Assembly (NCBI RefSeq): GCF_007923445.1
Contig: NZ_VOJI01000004.1
Span: forward strand, 222,726-286,725
DNA length: 64,000 nt
From: Puniceibacterium confluentis
GTDB lineage: Bacteria > Pseudomonadota > Alphaproteobacteria > Rhodobacterales > Rhodobacteraceae
Direction: 5' to 3'
This document shows, one piece after another, positions 56,825 through 64,000 of this stretch. Within the stretch, counting starts at the first letter, position 1, and every line of letters starts with the position of its first letter. The notes under the pieces are model-generated. The model searched no databases, was not told the DNA's origin, and saw nothing but the letters and a program-made list of their open reading frames with translations. Position numbers and translations under genes: made by a program.

Positions 56825-57963
56825 ATCGAAGCCCCCACATCCAGCGCTTCGGCAAAGCCTTCGGCCTGGGGCACCTCGTCGCGGTCGCGCTGGCGAAGGT
56901 CTTCCAGATGCTGGGCCCCATGCACTGTCAGGCCGCGGGCATAATGGCGCATCACCGGAAGTGTGATGAAGGTGTGGGTCAGGGCCGACCAAAGCAGGAA
57001 AATGCAGAAATACAGCAGCATTGACGCCACCAGCACGATCCAGCCCGGCAACGCCGACAGCACTGCCATCTCTTCGCCCACACCCAGATCGTTCAGGGTG
57101 TCCGCCGATTGCAGCATCACGATCAGGAGGCCCAGCATCGCCGCAGGTCCGGCAATCGCCAGAAAGGCAAGGAAATACCCCAGCACGTGGATCATCAGTA
57201 TCCGCAGCGGACTGGCCTCCAGGCTCAGGCTCACGCCGTTCAGGGTCTTGTTGGCCGTCAGGCAGCGCAGGGTCCAGACCCGGTAATGCACAACGCCGTA
57301 CAGTCCGATCAGTGCCGCAAGAATGCCCAGACCGATTGAGACGGCTGCATGTCCCGCCATGCCTGTTGCCAGCGCCCCAAGGGCAGAGATCAGCGCCACG
57401 AACAACGGCTTTGCCGCCGGATAGAGCATCTGCCAGCGTCCGCCCTGCCGCATGGTCGCGGTGCCATACGAGGTTCTGTCCGTGCGGTATTTCTCAAGAT
57501 AAAAGGTCATGCGCGGCCACAGCAGCCCGACGGTCAGGATCGTCAGCGCCCAGTGCCAGAGCGCCCGGCCCGCATAACCCCAGGCGCCGGGTTCCATCCC
57601 AAAGCGCAGACCGCGCCAGCGGGTGCGGGCCAGCACGTAGCGCCGCGCCCGGTAGCGGGCATAGAACCACAGTGGCACAACCCCCAGCAGGCTGAGCCCA
57701 TAGGCGAAGCCGCTGCCGTGAAACAGCGCGAAGCTGGCGAACATCAGCACCAGATTCACGACGCCGATGTAAAACGCCAGGATCACCACTGCGATCAGGA
57801 ACCCGAGCAGCTTTTCCACCGGGTCGCCGACATATTCGAGCGGCAGGCCGCCGGGGCGCACCGCCGACCAATACCAGCGCCGCAGCCGCGTCTTTTGCCA
57901 GAACCGGTAAAGCCCCAGAGTCAGGACCGTGAACAGGCCTGTCTTCAGCGCCAGCCAGAACAC
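56821..57963 (-). CDS. YjgN family (DUF898) membrane protein
   Basis: A membrane protein with about ten hydrophobic segments: VFWLALKTGLFTVLTLGLYRFWQKTRLRRWYW, LEYVGDPVEKLLGFLIAVVILAF and repeated WxWALTILTVGLLWPR-type units are characteristic of DUF898. The start is uncertain. The conserved N-terminal FAGRRGAVFWLALK lies upstream of the GTG at 57963 given here, but no ATG, GTG or TTG exists between it and TTG 58077 inside parC. Translation may start at 58077, or at an unusual codon. The coupled downstream gene is an M48 peptidase. Confidence 0.75.
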   Translation of the reverse strand: MFWLALKTGLFTVLTLGLYRFWQKTRLRRWYWSAVRPGGLPLEYVGDPVEKLLGFLIAVVILAFYIGVVNLVLMFASFALFHGSGFAYGLSLLGVVPLWFYARYRARRYVLARTRWRGLRFGMEPGAWGYAGRALWHWALTILTVGLLWPRMTFYLEKYRTDRTSYGTATMRQGGRWQMLYPAAKPLFVALISALGALATGMAGHAAVSIGLGILAALIGLYGVVHYRVWTLRCLTANKTLNGVSLSLEASPLRILMIHVLGYFLAFLAIAGPAAMLGLLIVMLQSADTLNDLGVGEEMAVLSALPGWIVLVASMLLYFCIFLLWSALTHTFITLPVMRHYARGLTVHGAQHLEDLRQRDRDEVPQAEGFAEALDVGASI

Positions 57964-57997
57964 CGCGCCGCGCCGCCCGGCAAAGCCGGTGGCGAGC

Positions 57998-60313
57998 TCA
58001 GTTGAACTTGTTGTCGCGCGGGAATCCGCGTGGGGCCATGCGCCCGGAACTGGCGCGCTTTCCGATCCACTCGTCAAGGGCGGTTTCAAGCCGGGTTCGT
58101 CCGGCCGGATCGCGCCAGGAGAGGCCTTGCTCCAGGGTGAAGCTGGCAACATCCGACATTCCCCCGTCCTTGTATTTCTGCAGGCGCACACCTTTGCCGC
58201 GGCCCATTTCGGGCAGCTCGTCCAGCATGAATATCAGCACTTTGCGGTTCTCGCCGACCACGCAGATGGCATCGCCGTTGACAGGTTTGCACACGGCGGC
58301 ACGGGCGGGCGCGCGCACATTCAGCACCTGTTTGCCCGACCGGGTCTGGGCGACCACCTCGGTTTCCGGCACGACAAAGCCGTCCCCCGCAGACGAGGCA
58401 ACCAGAAGTTTGCGGGCCGGATCGTGAATGAAGATATCGACGATCTCGGCTTCGTTCGGCAGATCCACAATCAGACGCAGCGGTTCCCCCATTCCGCGTC
58501 CGCCGGGCAGGTTGGAGGCAGAAATCGTGTAGAACCGGCCGTTGCTGCCAAAGACCAGCAGCCGGTCGGTGGTTTCGGCATGGAACACAAAGCGCGGCGC
58601 GTCGCCGTCCTTGAATTTCAGCTCGCGGGTCAGGTCGATATGCCCGGTCATCGCCCGGATCCAGCCCATCTGCGAACAGACAACTGTGATCGGTTCCCGC
58701 TCGATCATCATCTCCAGCGGGACTTCGGGGGCGTCCGACGCTTCGGCAAAGGTGGTGCGGCGGGCACCGCCGGCGTAGTCCTTGCCAAAGGTTTTCTTGG
58801 CCTCGCGCAACTGCTCCGCGATCCGCGACCATTGCAGGTCACCCGATTCCAGCAGGTCCTCAAGCCCTGCGCGTTCCTCCATCAGGCGGTCGCGTTCGGC
58901 CACCAGTTCGATTTCTTCGAGACGGCGCAACGACCGCAGGCGCATGTTGAGGATCGCCTCGGCCTGCACCTCGGTCAGCCCCAGCGCGTCCTCACCCGCC
59001 ACCAGGGCAGGGCCGACATAGTCCTTTTCGCTCATCGCGCGGGTGAACGTCCGGCCCCAGTCCTCGCGCATCAGCGCCGCCTTGGGCTCGTCGTCATAGC
59101 GGATGATGTCGATTACCCGGTCAAGGTTCAGGAAGGCGACGATCAGGCCTTCGAGCACCTCGAGCCGGTGGTCGATCTTTTCCATCCGGTGCTGGGAGCG
59201 GCGCACCAGAACCTCGCGACGGAAATCGAGGAAGGCGCGCAGCACCTCTTTCATCGAGCAGACCTTGGGGGTCACGCCGTCGATCAGCACGTTCATGTTC
59301 AGGCTGAAACGGGTTTCCAGGTCCGAGTTGCGGAACAGCATCCCCATCAGCACGTCGGGATCGACATTCTTGGACCGCGGTTCCAGCACCATGCGCACAT
59401 CTTCGGTCGATTCGTCGCGGATGTCGGCGAGGATCGGCACCTTCTTGGTCTGGATCAGTTCGGCAAGCCGTTCGACCAGCTTGGATTTCTGCACCTGGTA
59501 GGGAATTTCGGTCACCACGATCTGCCAGGTGCCGCGTCCCAGGTCCTCGACCTCCCACCGGCAGCGCAGACGGAACGAGCCGCGTCCGGTGCGGTAGGCC
59601 TGCGCGATGCTGTCGCGCGGCTCGACCAGGATGCCGCCCGTGGGAAAGTCCGGGCCGGGTACATATTTCAGCAGCGTGTCGTCCTGGCAGTCCGGCACCT
59701 TGATCATGTGCAGGCAGGCATCGACAAGTTCGGTGATGTTGTGCGGCGGGATGTTTGTCGCCATGCCGACCGCGATCCCGCTGGAACCATTGGCCAGCAG
59801 ATGCGGGAAGGTGGCGGGCATCACCACCGGTTCGGTCAGCGTACCGTCATAATTGTCGCGGAAGTCGACGGCGTTCTCGTTCAGACCGTCCAGCATCGCC
59901 TCGGCCACCACCGTGAGGCGCGCCTCGGTGTATCGGCTCGCGGCGGGATTGTCGCCGTCGATGTTGCCGAAATTGCCCTGGCCATCGACCAGCGGGTAGC
60001 GGACGTTGAAGTCCTGCGCCAGCCGCGCCATCGCATCATATATCGCCGAATCGCCGTGCGGATGGTAATTTCCCATCACGTCGCCGCTGATCTTTGCCGA
60101 CTTTCTGAAGCCTCCGGTGGAACTAAGCCGAAGTTCGCGCATTGCATATAGGATACGCCGGTGCACAGGTTTCAGACCGTCACGGGCATCGGGAAGCGCG
60201 CGGTGCATGATCGTGGACAGCGCATACGTCAAATACCGTTCGCCGATCGCACGACGCAAAGGTTCGGACACGTCGCGGGAGTTCATATTGGGGTCATCAA
60301 CGATCTCTGTCAT
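57998..60313 (-). CDS. parC: DNA topoisomerase IV subunit A
   Basis: A 771-residue type IIA topoisomerase subunit that decatenates daughter chromosomes. [21 protein letters not shown] and [21 protein letters not shown] form the DNA-binding head. The active tyrosine lies in [11 protein letters not shown] near residue 128. The C-terminal domain is shorter than in GyrA and lacks a GyrA box, favouring ParC. No parE is present nearby. The N-terminus [31 protein letters not shown] is natural, so the full frame is accepted. Confidence 0.93.
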   Translation of the reverse strand: MTEIVDDPNMNSRDVSEPLRRAIGERYLTYALSTIMHRALPDARDGLKPVHRRILYAMRELRLSSTGGFRKSAKISGDVMGNYHPHGDSAIYDAMARLAQDFNVRYPLVDGQGNFGNIDGDNPAASRYTEARLTVVAEAMLDGLNENAVDFRDNYDGTLTEPVVMPATFPHLLANGSSGIAVGMATNIPPHNITELVDACLHMIKVPDCQDDTLLKYVPGPDFPTGGILVEPRDSIAQAYRTGRGSFRLRCRWEVEDLGRGTWQIVVTEIPYQVQKSKLVERLAELIQTKKVPILADIRDESTEDVRMVLEPRSKNVDPDVLMGMLFRNSDLETRFSLNMNVLIDGVTPKVCSMKEVLRAFLDFRREVLVRRSQHRMEKIDHRLEVLEGLIVAFLNLDRVIDIIRYDDEPKAALMREDWGRTFTRAMSEKDYVGPALVAGEDALGLTEVQAEAILNMRLRSLRRLEEIELVAERDRLMEERAGLEDLLESGDLQWSRIAEQLREAKKTFGKDYAGGARRTTFAEASDAPEVPLEMMIEREPITVVCSQMGWIRAMTGHIDLTRELKFKDGDAPRFVFHAETTDRLLVFGSNGRFYTISASNLPGGRGMGEPLRLIVDLPNEAEIVDIFIHDPARKLLVASSAGDGFVVPETEVVAQTRSGKQVLNVRAPARAAVCKPVNGDAICVVGENRKVLIFMLDELPEMGRGKGVRLQKYKDGGMSDVASFTLEQGLSWRDPAGRTRLETALDEWIGKRASSGRMAPRGFPRDNKFN

Positions 60314-60474
60314 AGATGATGTGATACCGTCAGAGGTCTTGCCCGTAAAGAAGTGCCGCAGCGTTTTTTGCCAAATCGTTTGGTCGATTTTGGCGGATGG
60401 ACTATGGGTGCCGGCGACCGCAGGTCAGTTTCGCGGTCTGGTACCTGGTAATATGTTTTTAGGGAGGACGCCGG

Positions 60475-61044
60475 ATGTCACGCTTTGTCATTCTGTCTTT
60501 TGCTTTCATGGGACTTGGGTTTTACGAGTTGAGCGGCGGTGCCGATTTCCAGCCCGGAAGCAACACGACGGCCAAGGCTCTCGGGATTTCCTCGGCAGAG
60601 GCAAGCGTTCCCGAGAAGGTGGCGCGGGCGGATACCTCAAGTGTACCGCTGACCGGCGTCGCGCGGGCCAGGTTTGGTGATGGCATTGCCAACACCAAAC
60701 CCACCCCCGGGGTGATGCTGGCCACACTGGAGGTGCCGACAGTGGCTCGTCAGGCGGTTGAACCCGCCAGGGTACAGGCCGCGCCGGGGGCTGCCGAAGC
60801 GCAAGCCGAACCGGCCACCACGCCGCTGGCGGAAAAGATGCCAGACATTCGCAAGGTGGATGGCAGCCGGGTCAACGTGCGTTTCGGGCCGGGCACGAAC
60901 TATTCGATCGTGACCAAGCTGGGACGCGGCGACGAAGTCGAAGTCCTGCAGAACAATGGCGAGGGCTGGTTGAAACTGCGCGTGGTCGAAAGCAACCGCA
61001 TCGGCTGGATGGCTGACTTTCTGGTGACGGCGGCAGCGGAATAG
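60475..61044 (+). CDS. SH3 domain-containing exported protein
   Basis: A 189-residue protein. An N-terminal hydrophobic segment (FVILSFAFMGLGFYELS) is a signal or anchor; a low-complexity A/P/E-rich linker covers residues 30-120. The C-terminal bacterial SH3 domain shows DGSRVNVRFGPGTNYSIVTKLGRGDEVEVLQNNGEGWLKLRVV, split here as the RVNVRFGPGTNYSIV and GWLKLRVV motifs. It probably binds peptidoglycan. GGGAGG precedes the ATG. A terminator follows. Confidence 0.82.
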   Translation: MSRFVILSFAFMGLGFYELSGGADFQPGSNTTAKALGISSAEASVPEKVARADTSSVPLTGVARARFGDGIANTKPTPGVMLATLEVPTVARQAVEPARVQAAPGAAEAQAEPATTPLAEKMPDIRKVDGSRVNVRFGPGTNYSIVTKLGRGDEVEVLQNNGEGWLKLRVVESNRIGWMADFLVTAAAE

Positions 61045-61065
61045 ACTGAACCCCACCGGGGGACA

Positions 61066-61104
61066 CGGGGGCGGGCGCGTTTGCGTCGCGCCCCCGATGC
61101 TTTT
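61066..61104 (+). terminator. Terminator after the SH3 protein gene
   Basis: CGGGGGCG (61066-61073) pairs with CGCCCCCG (61089-61096), followed after four bases by TTTT (61101-61104). It lies 22 bases after the stop. Confidence 0.6.
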
Positions 61105-61318
61105 GTCGGCGCGCCTTCGTATATCGTTCGAATGCGATGGTGGCAGAGCTTTGACAGCCTCTTGATCCCGGCTGACAAGGTTTCACACAGTCCCCTGCAG
61201 GCGTGGCGTTCCGGCAGAGTCACGCAAATCGTGTGCTCTCCTGCGCGGTTTCAGGTCGATCTGTTTGCATCCATGCCGCGCAGCCTGCATGACGCAGCAA
61301 CGAAAATTGCGGGGCGTC

Positions 61319-62143
61319 ATGCAGAAATCCATCCTGATCACCGGTTGCTCGTCGGGCATTGGCCTTGACGCGGCACGCACCCTGTCGCGGCGCGGATGGC
61401 GGGTGTTCGCCTCGGCCCGGACACCCGCTGCCTGTGCCCTGTTGCAGCAAGAGGGGCTGGTCGGGCTGCACCTTGATTACGAGGATCCGACGACATTTGC
61501 CCCGGCACTGGCCGCATTGCTCGCGCAGACCGGCGGCAGGCTGGACGCCGTGTTTCACAACGGCGCCTATGCGATCGCGGGCCCGCTGGAGGATATTTCC
61601 GGCGACGCCCTGCGCACCATCTTTCAGGCCAACCTGATCGGATGGCACGAGCTGAACCTGCTGGTGATCCCGGTGATGCGGGGACAGGGATACGGACGGA
61701 TCGTGATGAATTCCTCGGTTCTGGGCCTGGTGGCGATGAAATGGCGCGGCGCCTACATTGCCACCAAGTTCGCGCTGGAGGGGCTGGCAGACGCGCTTCG
61801 GCTGGAAATGGCGGACACCGGCATCAGGATCGTCCTGATCGAACCGGGCCCGATCGAAACGGATTTCCGCAAGAACGCGATCCTGCAATTCGAAAAGTGG
61901 GTCGACTGGGAACACTCGGTCCGGGTCGACGAGTATCGCGCAACCCTGCTGGACCAGCTCTACAAGGGCAGTGCGAAGGGGCCGCAGTGGCCCGCCTCGG
62001 CGGTGACCGACAGGTTGATCCAGGCGCTGGAAAGCCCGCGCCCGAAAGTGCGGTATTTCGTGACCACACCCACGCACCTCATGGGGTTCCTGCGCCGGGT
62101 GCTGCCGGCCAGAGCGCTTGACTGGATACTGTCCCGGGGCTGA
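61319..62143 (+). CDS. Short-chain dehydrogenase/reductase
   Basis: A 274-residue SDR with the NAD(P) motif ITGCSSGIGLDAAR, HNGAYAIAGP in place of NNAG, the catalytic serine in MNSSVLG and the YIATKFALEG tyrosine/lysine. The long C-terminus resembles the retinol-dehydrogenase-like/YbbO group, with unknown substrate. ATG 61319 is used because ILITGCSS should lie near the N-terminus; an in-frame ATG at 61289 is possible. No strong ribosome site. Confidence 0.8.
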   Translation: MQKSILITGCSSGIGLDAARTLSRRGWRVFASARTPAACALLQQEGLVGLHLDYEDPTTFAPALAALLAQTGGRLDAVFHNGAYAIAGPLEDISGDALRTIFQANLIGWHELNLLVIPVMRGQGYGRIVMNSSVLGLVAMKWRGAYIATKFALEGLADALRLEMADTGIRIVLIEPGPIETDFRKNAILQFEKWVDWEHSVRVDEYRATLLDQLYKGSAKGPQWPASAVTDRLIQALESPRPKVRYFVTTPTHLMGFLRRVLPARALDWILSRG

Positions 62144-62212
62144 ATAAGCCGTTCGCTTTTGCCGCGTCTGCCGCTACATGAGGCGCAAGAGGTATCAAGA
62201 GGGAGAGGCCGG

Positions 62213-62416
62213 ATGCTGCACGATCCAGTTTTTATCGTTATGGCGCTTGCAATGATCGCGGTTGTCGCGATTCTGATGCTGGGCATCGGCGGCTTTGCCA
62301 AGGGTGGAGAGTTCAACCGCAAACACGCCAACCGTCTGATGCGCTACCGGATCGCGGCACAATTCGTGGCGGTGCTGCTGATCCTGCTGTTTGTCTGGCT
62401 GCGGAGCGGGAGCTGA
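62213..62416 (+). CDS. Small HIG1-like twin-transmembrane protein
   Basis: A 67-residue protein with two hydrophobic helices (VFIVMALAMIAVVAILMLGI and RIAAQFVAVLLILLFVWL) joined by a basic loop FAKGGEFNRKHANRLMRYR. This layout matches the HIG_1_N domain, whose mitochondrial members associate with cytochrome oxidase. GAGGGAGAGG precedes ATG 62213. It lies 4 bases before the cobalamin adenosyltransferase and is likely co-transcribed. Confidence 0.72.
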   Translation: MLHDPVFIVMALAMIAVVAILMLGIGGFAKGGEFNRKHANRLMRYRIAAQFVAVLLILLFVWLRSGS

Positions 62417-62420
62417 CATC

Positions 62421-62993
62421 ATGGTTGTACTGAACAAGATCTACACCCGGACCGGCGATGCCGGTGAGACCGCACTGGGCAACGGTGCCCGTGTGGCCAA
62501 ACATTCGATGCGGGTCACCGCCTACGGCACCACGGACGAACTGAACGCCATTGTCGGCATTGCCCGCCTGCACGCGCCGCGCGAGATGAGCGCGCAGCTT
62601 GCCCTCATTCAGAACGACCTGTTCGATCTGGGCGCCGATCTGTGCCGCCCGGAAATGGAGCGCGACAGCGAGGCCGGGTATCCGGTGCTGCGGGTGATTG
62701 ACGCCCAGACCGACCGGCTGGAACGCGAGATCGACGCGATGAACGCCCGGCTCGAACCCCTGCGCAGCTTCATCCTTCCTGCCGGGACGGCGGCGTCGGC
62801 CTACCTTCATCAGTGTCGCACCGTGGCCCGCCGTGCGGAACGGCTGGTTGTCGAACTGTCCACTGTCGAATCGGTGAACCCGGTGGCGGTGCGGTATCTC
62901 AACCGGCTCAGCGACTGGTTCTTTGTCGCCGCGCGCATCGCCAACGACGATGGCCGCGCGGATGTGCTGTGGGTTCCGGGCGCCAACCGCTGA
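62421..62993 (+). CDS. Cob(I)alamin adenosyltransferase (PduO type)
   Basis: A 190-residue ATP:corrinoid adenosyltransferase forming adenosylcobalamin. KIYTRTGDAGETALGNG is the ATP-binding loop, YGTTDELNAIVG follows, and RRAERLVVELSTVESVNPVAVRYLNRLSDWFFVAARI is the C-terminal active-site helix. It supplies the cofactor of Ecm in this window and of methylmalonyl-CoA mutase elsewhere. ATG 62421 follows the HIG1-like stop by 4 bases; the longer frame from 62391 overlaps that gene. Confidence 0.92.
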   Translation: MVVLNKIYTRTGDAGETALGNGARVAKHSMRVTAYGTTDELNAIVGIARLHAPREMSAQLALIQNDLFDLGADLCRPEMERDSEAGYPVLRVIDAQTDRLEREIDAMNARLEPLRSFILPAGTAASAYLHQCRTVARRAERLVVELSTVESVNPVAVRYLNRLSDWFFVAARIANDDGRADVLWVPGANR

Positions 62994-63115
62994 GGCCAAC
63001 CGCTGAATATGCCGGAACCTCCCGCGGGATGGGCGCTGCCACAGCCATGCCGCACCGATTGCATGAACGGGCGCAAACCTTTATGCGGAACCGGTTGCCG
63101 AAAATGAGGTGTCCG

Positions 63116-63802
63116 ATGTTCCGACTGCTGCTGTGTCTTGCGCTTGTCCTTGGTCTGACCGCCTGCGCCGATGGCGCGCGCCAGCTCAGGAAACCGGTGG
63201 AACCGCTGGGCGATTTCAAGCTGGGACATGCGATTGTCGTGGCGCCCAACATCGTCCAGGGCCCCGCGTCGCGGGATGCCACGGCAGACGACTGGATCGC
63301 CGGGGTCGACGCCGCACTGGAACAGCGGTTCCGCCGTTACGAGGGCGACAAGTTCTATCATCTCGGAGTCAGCGTCGAAGGGTTCGTGCTGGCGGTTCCC
63401 GGTGTGCCGCTGGTGTTCAACCCGAAGTCGGTGCTGATCGTCAAGGTCACGGTCTTTGACGACGCGGCGGGCGGCAAGATGCACGATGAACCGGAACAGA
63501 TCACGGCGCTCGAGGCGGTGTCGGCGCAGACCATCGTCGGCTCCGGCGTCACCCAGACCAGGGACGAACAGCTCAAGCTGCTGTCGGACAACATCGCGTT
63601 GCAGATCGAAAAGTGGATGCGCCGGATGCAGCGCGAAAAGGGATGGTTCGGCGGCGTCGGCGCCGGGACGGCTGCGGTGCCGGTCGAGACTGCCCCGGCG
63701 GCAGTCCCGGACCGCGCCGGCACTGCGCAGACACCAAAGGTGGCGGACGCAAGAGTGCCGTTCTCGCCGGTGATCGAGGCGCAGCCCGCAGGGGGCTCCT
63801 GA
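63116..63802 (+). CDS. Putative lipoprotein
   Basis: A 228-residue exported protein. The signal FRLLLCLALVLGLTACADG has the lipobox LTAC. The mature domain contains LGHAIVVAPNIVQGPASRDATADDWIAGVDAALEQRFRRY and VTVFDDAAGGKMHDEPEQITALEAVS, an alpha/beta pattern; the tail is A/P-rich. Homologues occur next to tuf or adenosyltransferase genes in Rhodobacterales as far as I recall; function is unknown. GAGGTG precedes ATG 63116. Confidence 0.75.
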   Translation: MFRLLLCLALVLGLTACADGARQLRKPVEPLGDFKLGHAIVVAPNIVQGPASRDATADDWIAGVDAALEQRFRRYEGDKFYHLGVSVEGFVLAVPGVPLVFNPKSVLIVKVTVFDDAAGGKMHDEPEQITALEAVSAQTIVGSGVTQTRDEQLKLLSDNIALQIEKWMRRMQREKGWFGGVGAGTAAVPVETAPAAVPDRAGTAQTPKVADARVPFSPVIEAQPAGGS

Positions 63803-63923
63803 CGCCCGCCGACGAGGGGTAGGCCGCATCTCAAGCTTGATTTTTTCCGCCTGACGCCATATGTGCGCCGCGATGGAAATCGGGCAGCACCGGCCCCCCA
63901 ACGCGCGAGGCATTTGCAACAAG

Positions 63924-64000
63924 ATGGCAAAGGCAAAGTTTGAACGTAACAAGCCGCACTGCAACATCGGCACGATCGGTCACGTTGACCACGGCAAGAC
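63924..64000 (+). CDS. tuf: Elongation factor Tu (5' end, cut by window edge)
   Basis: The first 25 codons read [20 protein letters not shown] then VDHGK, the start of EF-Tu with the P-loop GHVDHGKT. The rest is beyond the window. GAGG lies about 13 bases upstream of the ATG, a longer spacing than usual for tuf. Rhodobacterales carry two nearly identical tuf copies; this may be the isolated one. Confidence 0.95.
   Translation, partial: MAKAKFERNKPHCNIGTIGHVDHGK

Noticed and set aside
57929-60151. 740-codon plus-strand frame over parC
   Set aside because: Antisense shadow of ParC with His/Gln/Arg-rich composition.
61283-61318. Earlier ATG (61289) as start of the SDR gene
   Set aside because: Possible, but the cofactor motif would then lie 10 residues further in; the ATG at 61319 fits typical SDR N-termini better.

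Overview
The window looks like a chromosomal segment of a GC-rich alphaproteobacterium of the order Rhodobacterales (roseobacter type). The evidence is the combination of ethylmalonyl-CoA pathway genes (ccr, ecm, mcd, mch, a Mcl2-like gene), the pckA / chvI-chvG-hprK-rapZ-EIIA-HPr arrangement, an HvrA-type H-NS protein, a LuxR-LuxI pair, and many small secreted proteins resembling Rhodobacterales hypotheticals. No rRNA, tRNA, CRISPR array, transposase, integrase or prophage was seen. This is core metabolism with a few small accessory insertions.

Layout. 0-3.7 kb: a family-2-like glycosyltransferase, malate dehydrogenase (mdh, minus), a TSUP permease and a small secreted protein. 3.9-6.6 kb: a Mcl2-type malyl-CoA enzyme, an NnrU-like membrane protein, a DUF1737 protein and mesaconyl-CoA hydratase, probably one operon. 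6.8-12 kb: sdhC-sdhD-sdhA, then two small exported proteins and an FkbM methyltransferase, then sdhB and a strong terminator. 12-14.4 kb: a small membrane protein, a DUF1989 protein, deoD and an H-NS-like gene. 14.5-20 kb: ethylmalonyl-CoA mutase, a lipoprotein, a PlsB-like acyltransferase and crotonyl-CoA carboxylase/reductase. 20.2-24.1 kb: a small gene overlapping luxR, luxI, a RecD-like helicase and an SDR. 24-30 kb: an MDR reductase (minus), then an acyl-CoA synthetase / MaoC / ACAD11-type dehydrogenase / APH-type kinase / thioesterase operon. 30-37.3 kb (minus): mreB-mreC-mreD-mrdA-rodA, a 2-hydroxyacid dehydrogenase and rpe. 37.4-43.8 kb: a probable frameshifted lipoprotein gene, a dimethylglycine-dehydrogenase-like flavoprotein, methylsuccinyl-CoA dehydrogenase (mcd), a second TSUP permease and a secreted protein. 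43.9-51.3 kb: pckA, then chvI-chvG-hprK-rapZ-EIIA-HPr and an acyltransferase. 51.4-55.5 kb: 3-hydroxybutyryl-CoA dehydrogenase, a DUF6473 protein and etfB-etfA. 55.7-60.3 kb (minus): parC, a YjgN-like protein and an M48 peptidase. 60.4-64 kb: an SH3 protein, an SDR, a HIG1-like protein, a PduO-type cobalamin adenosyltransferase, a lipoprotein and the first codons of tuf.

How they fit. Acetyl-CoA assimilation through the ethylmalonyl-CoA pathway is unusually well represented: Ccr, Ecm, Mcd and Mch are all here. ETF would accept electrons from the acyl-CoA dehydrogenases, the adenosyltransferase supplies the Ecm cofactor, and Mdh, Sdh and PckA connect the products to the TCA cycle and gluconeogenesis. 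The most informative non-coding signal is a duplicated double operator. Two copies of a GTGATCAC palindrome, about two helical turns apart, sit upstream of sdhC. The same arrangement, with the same flanks, points leftward at the left edge of the window. The accessory locus most worth testing is the 25-30 kb operon, which resembles the human ACAD11 domain set and the bacterial 4-hydroxyacid (Lva) pathway.
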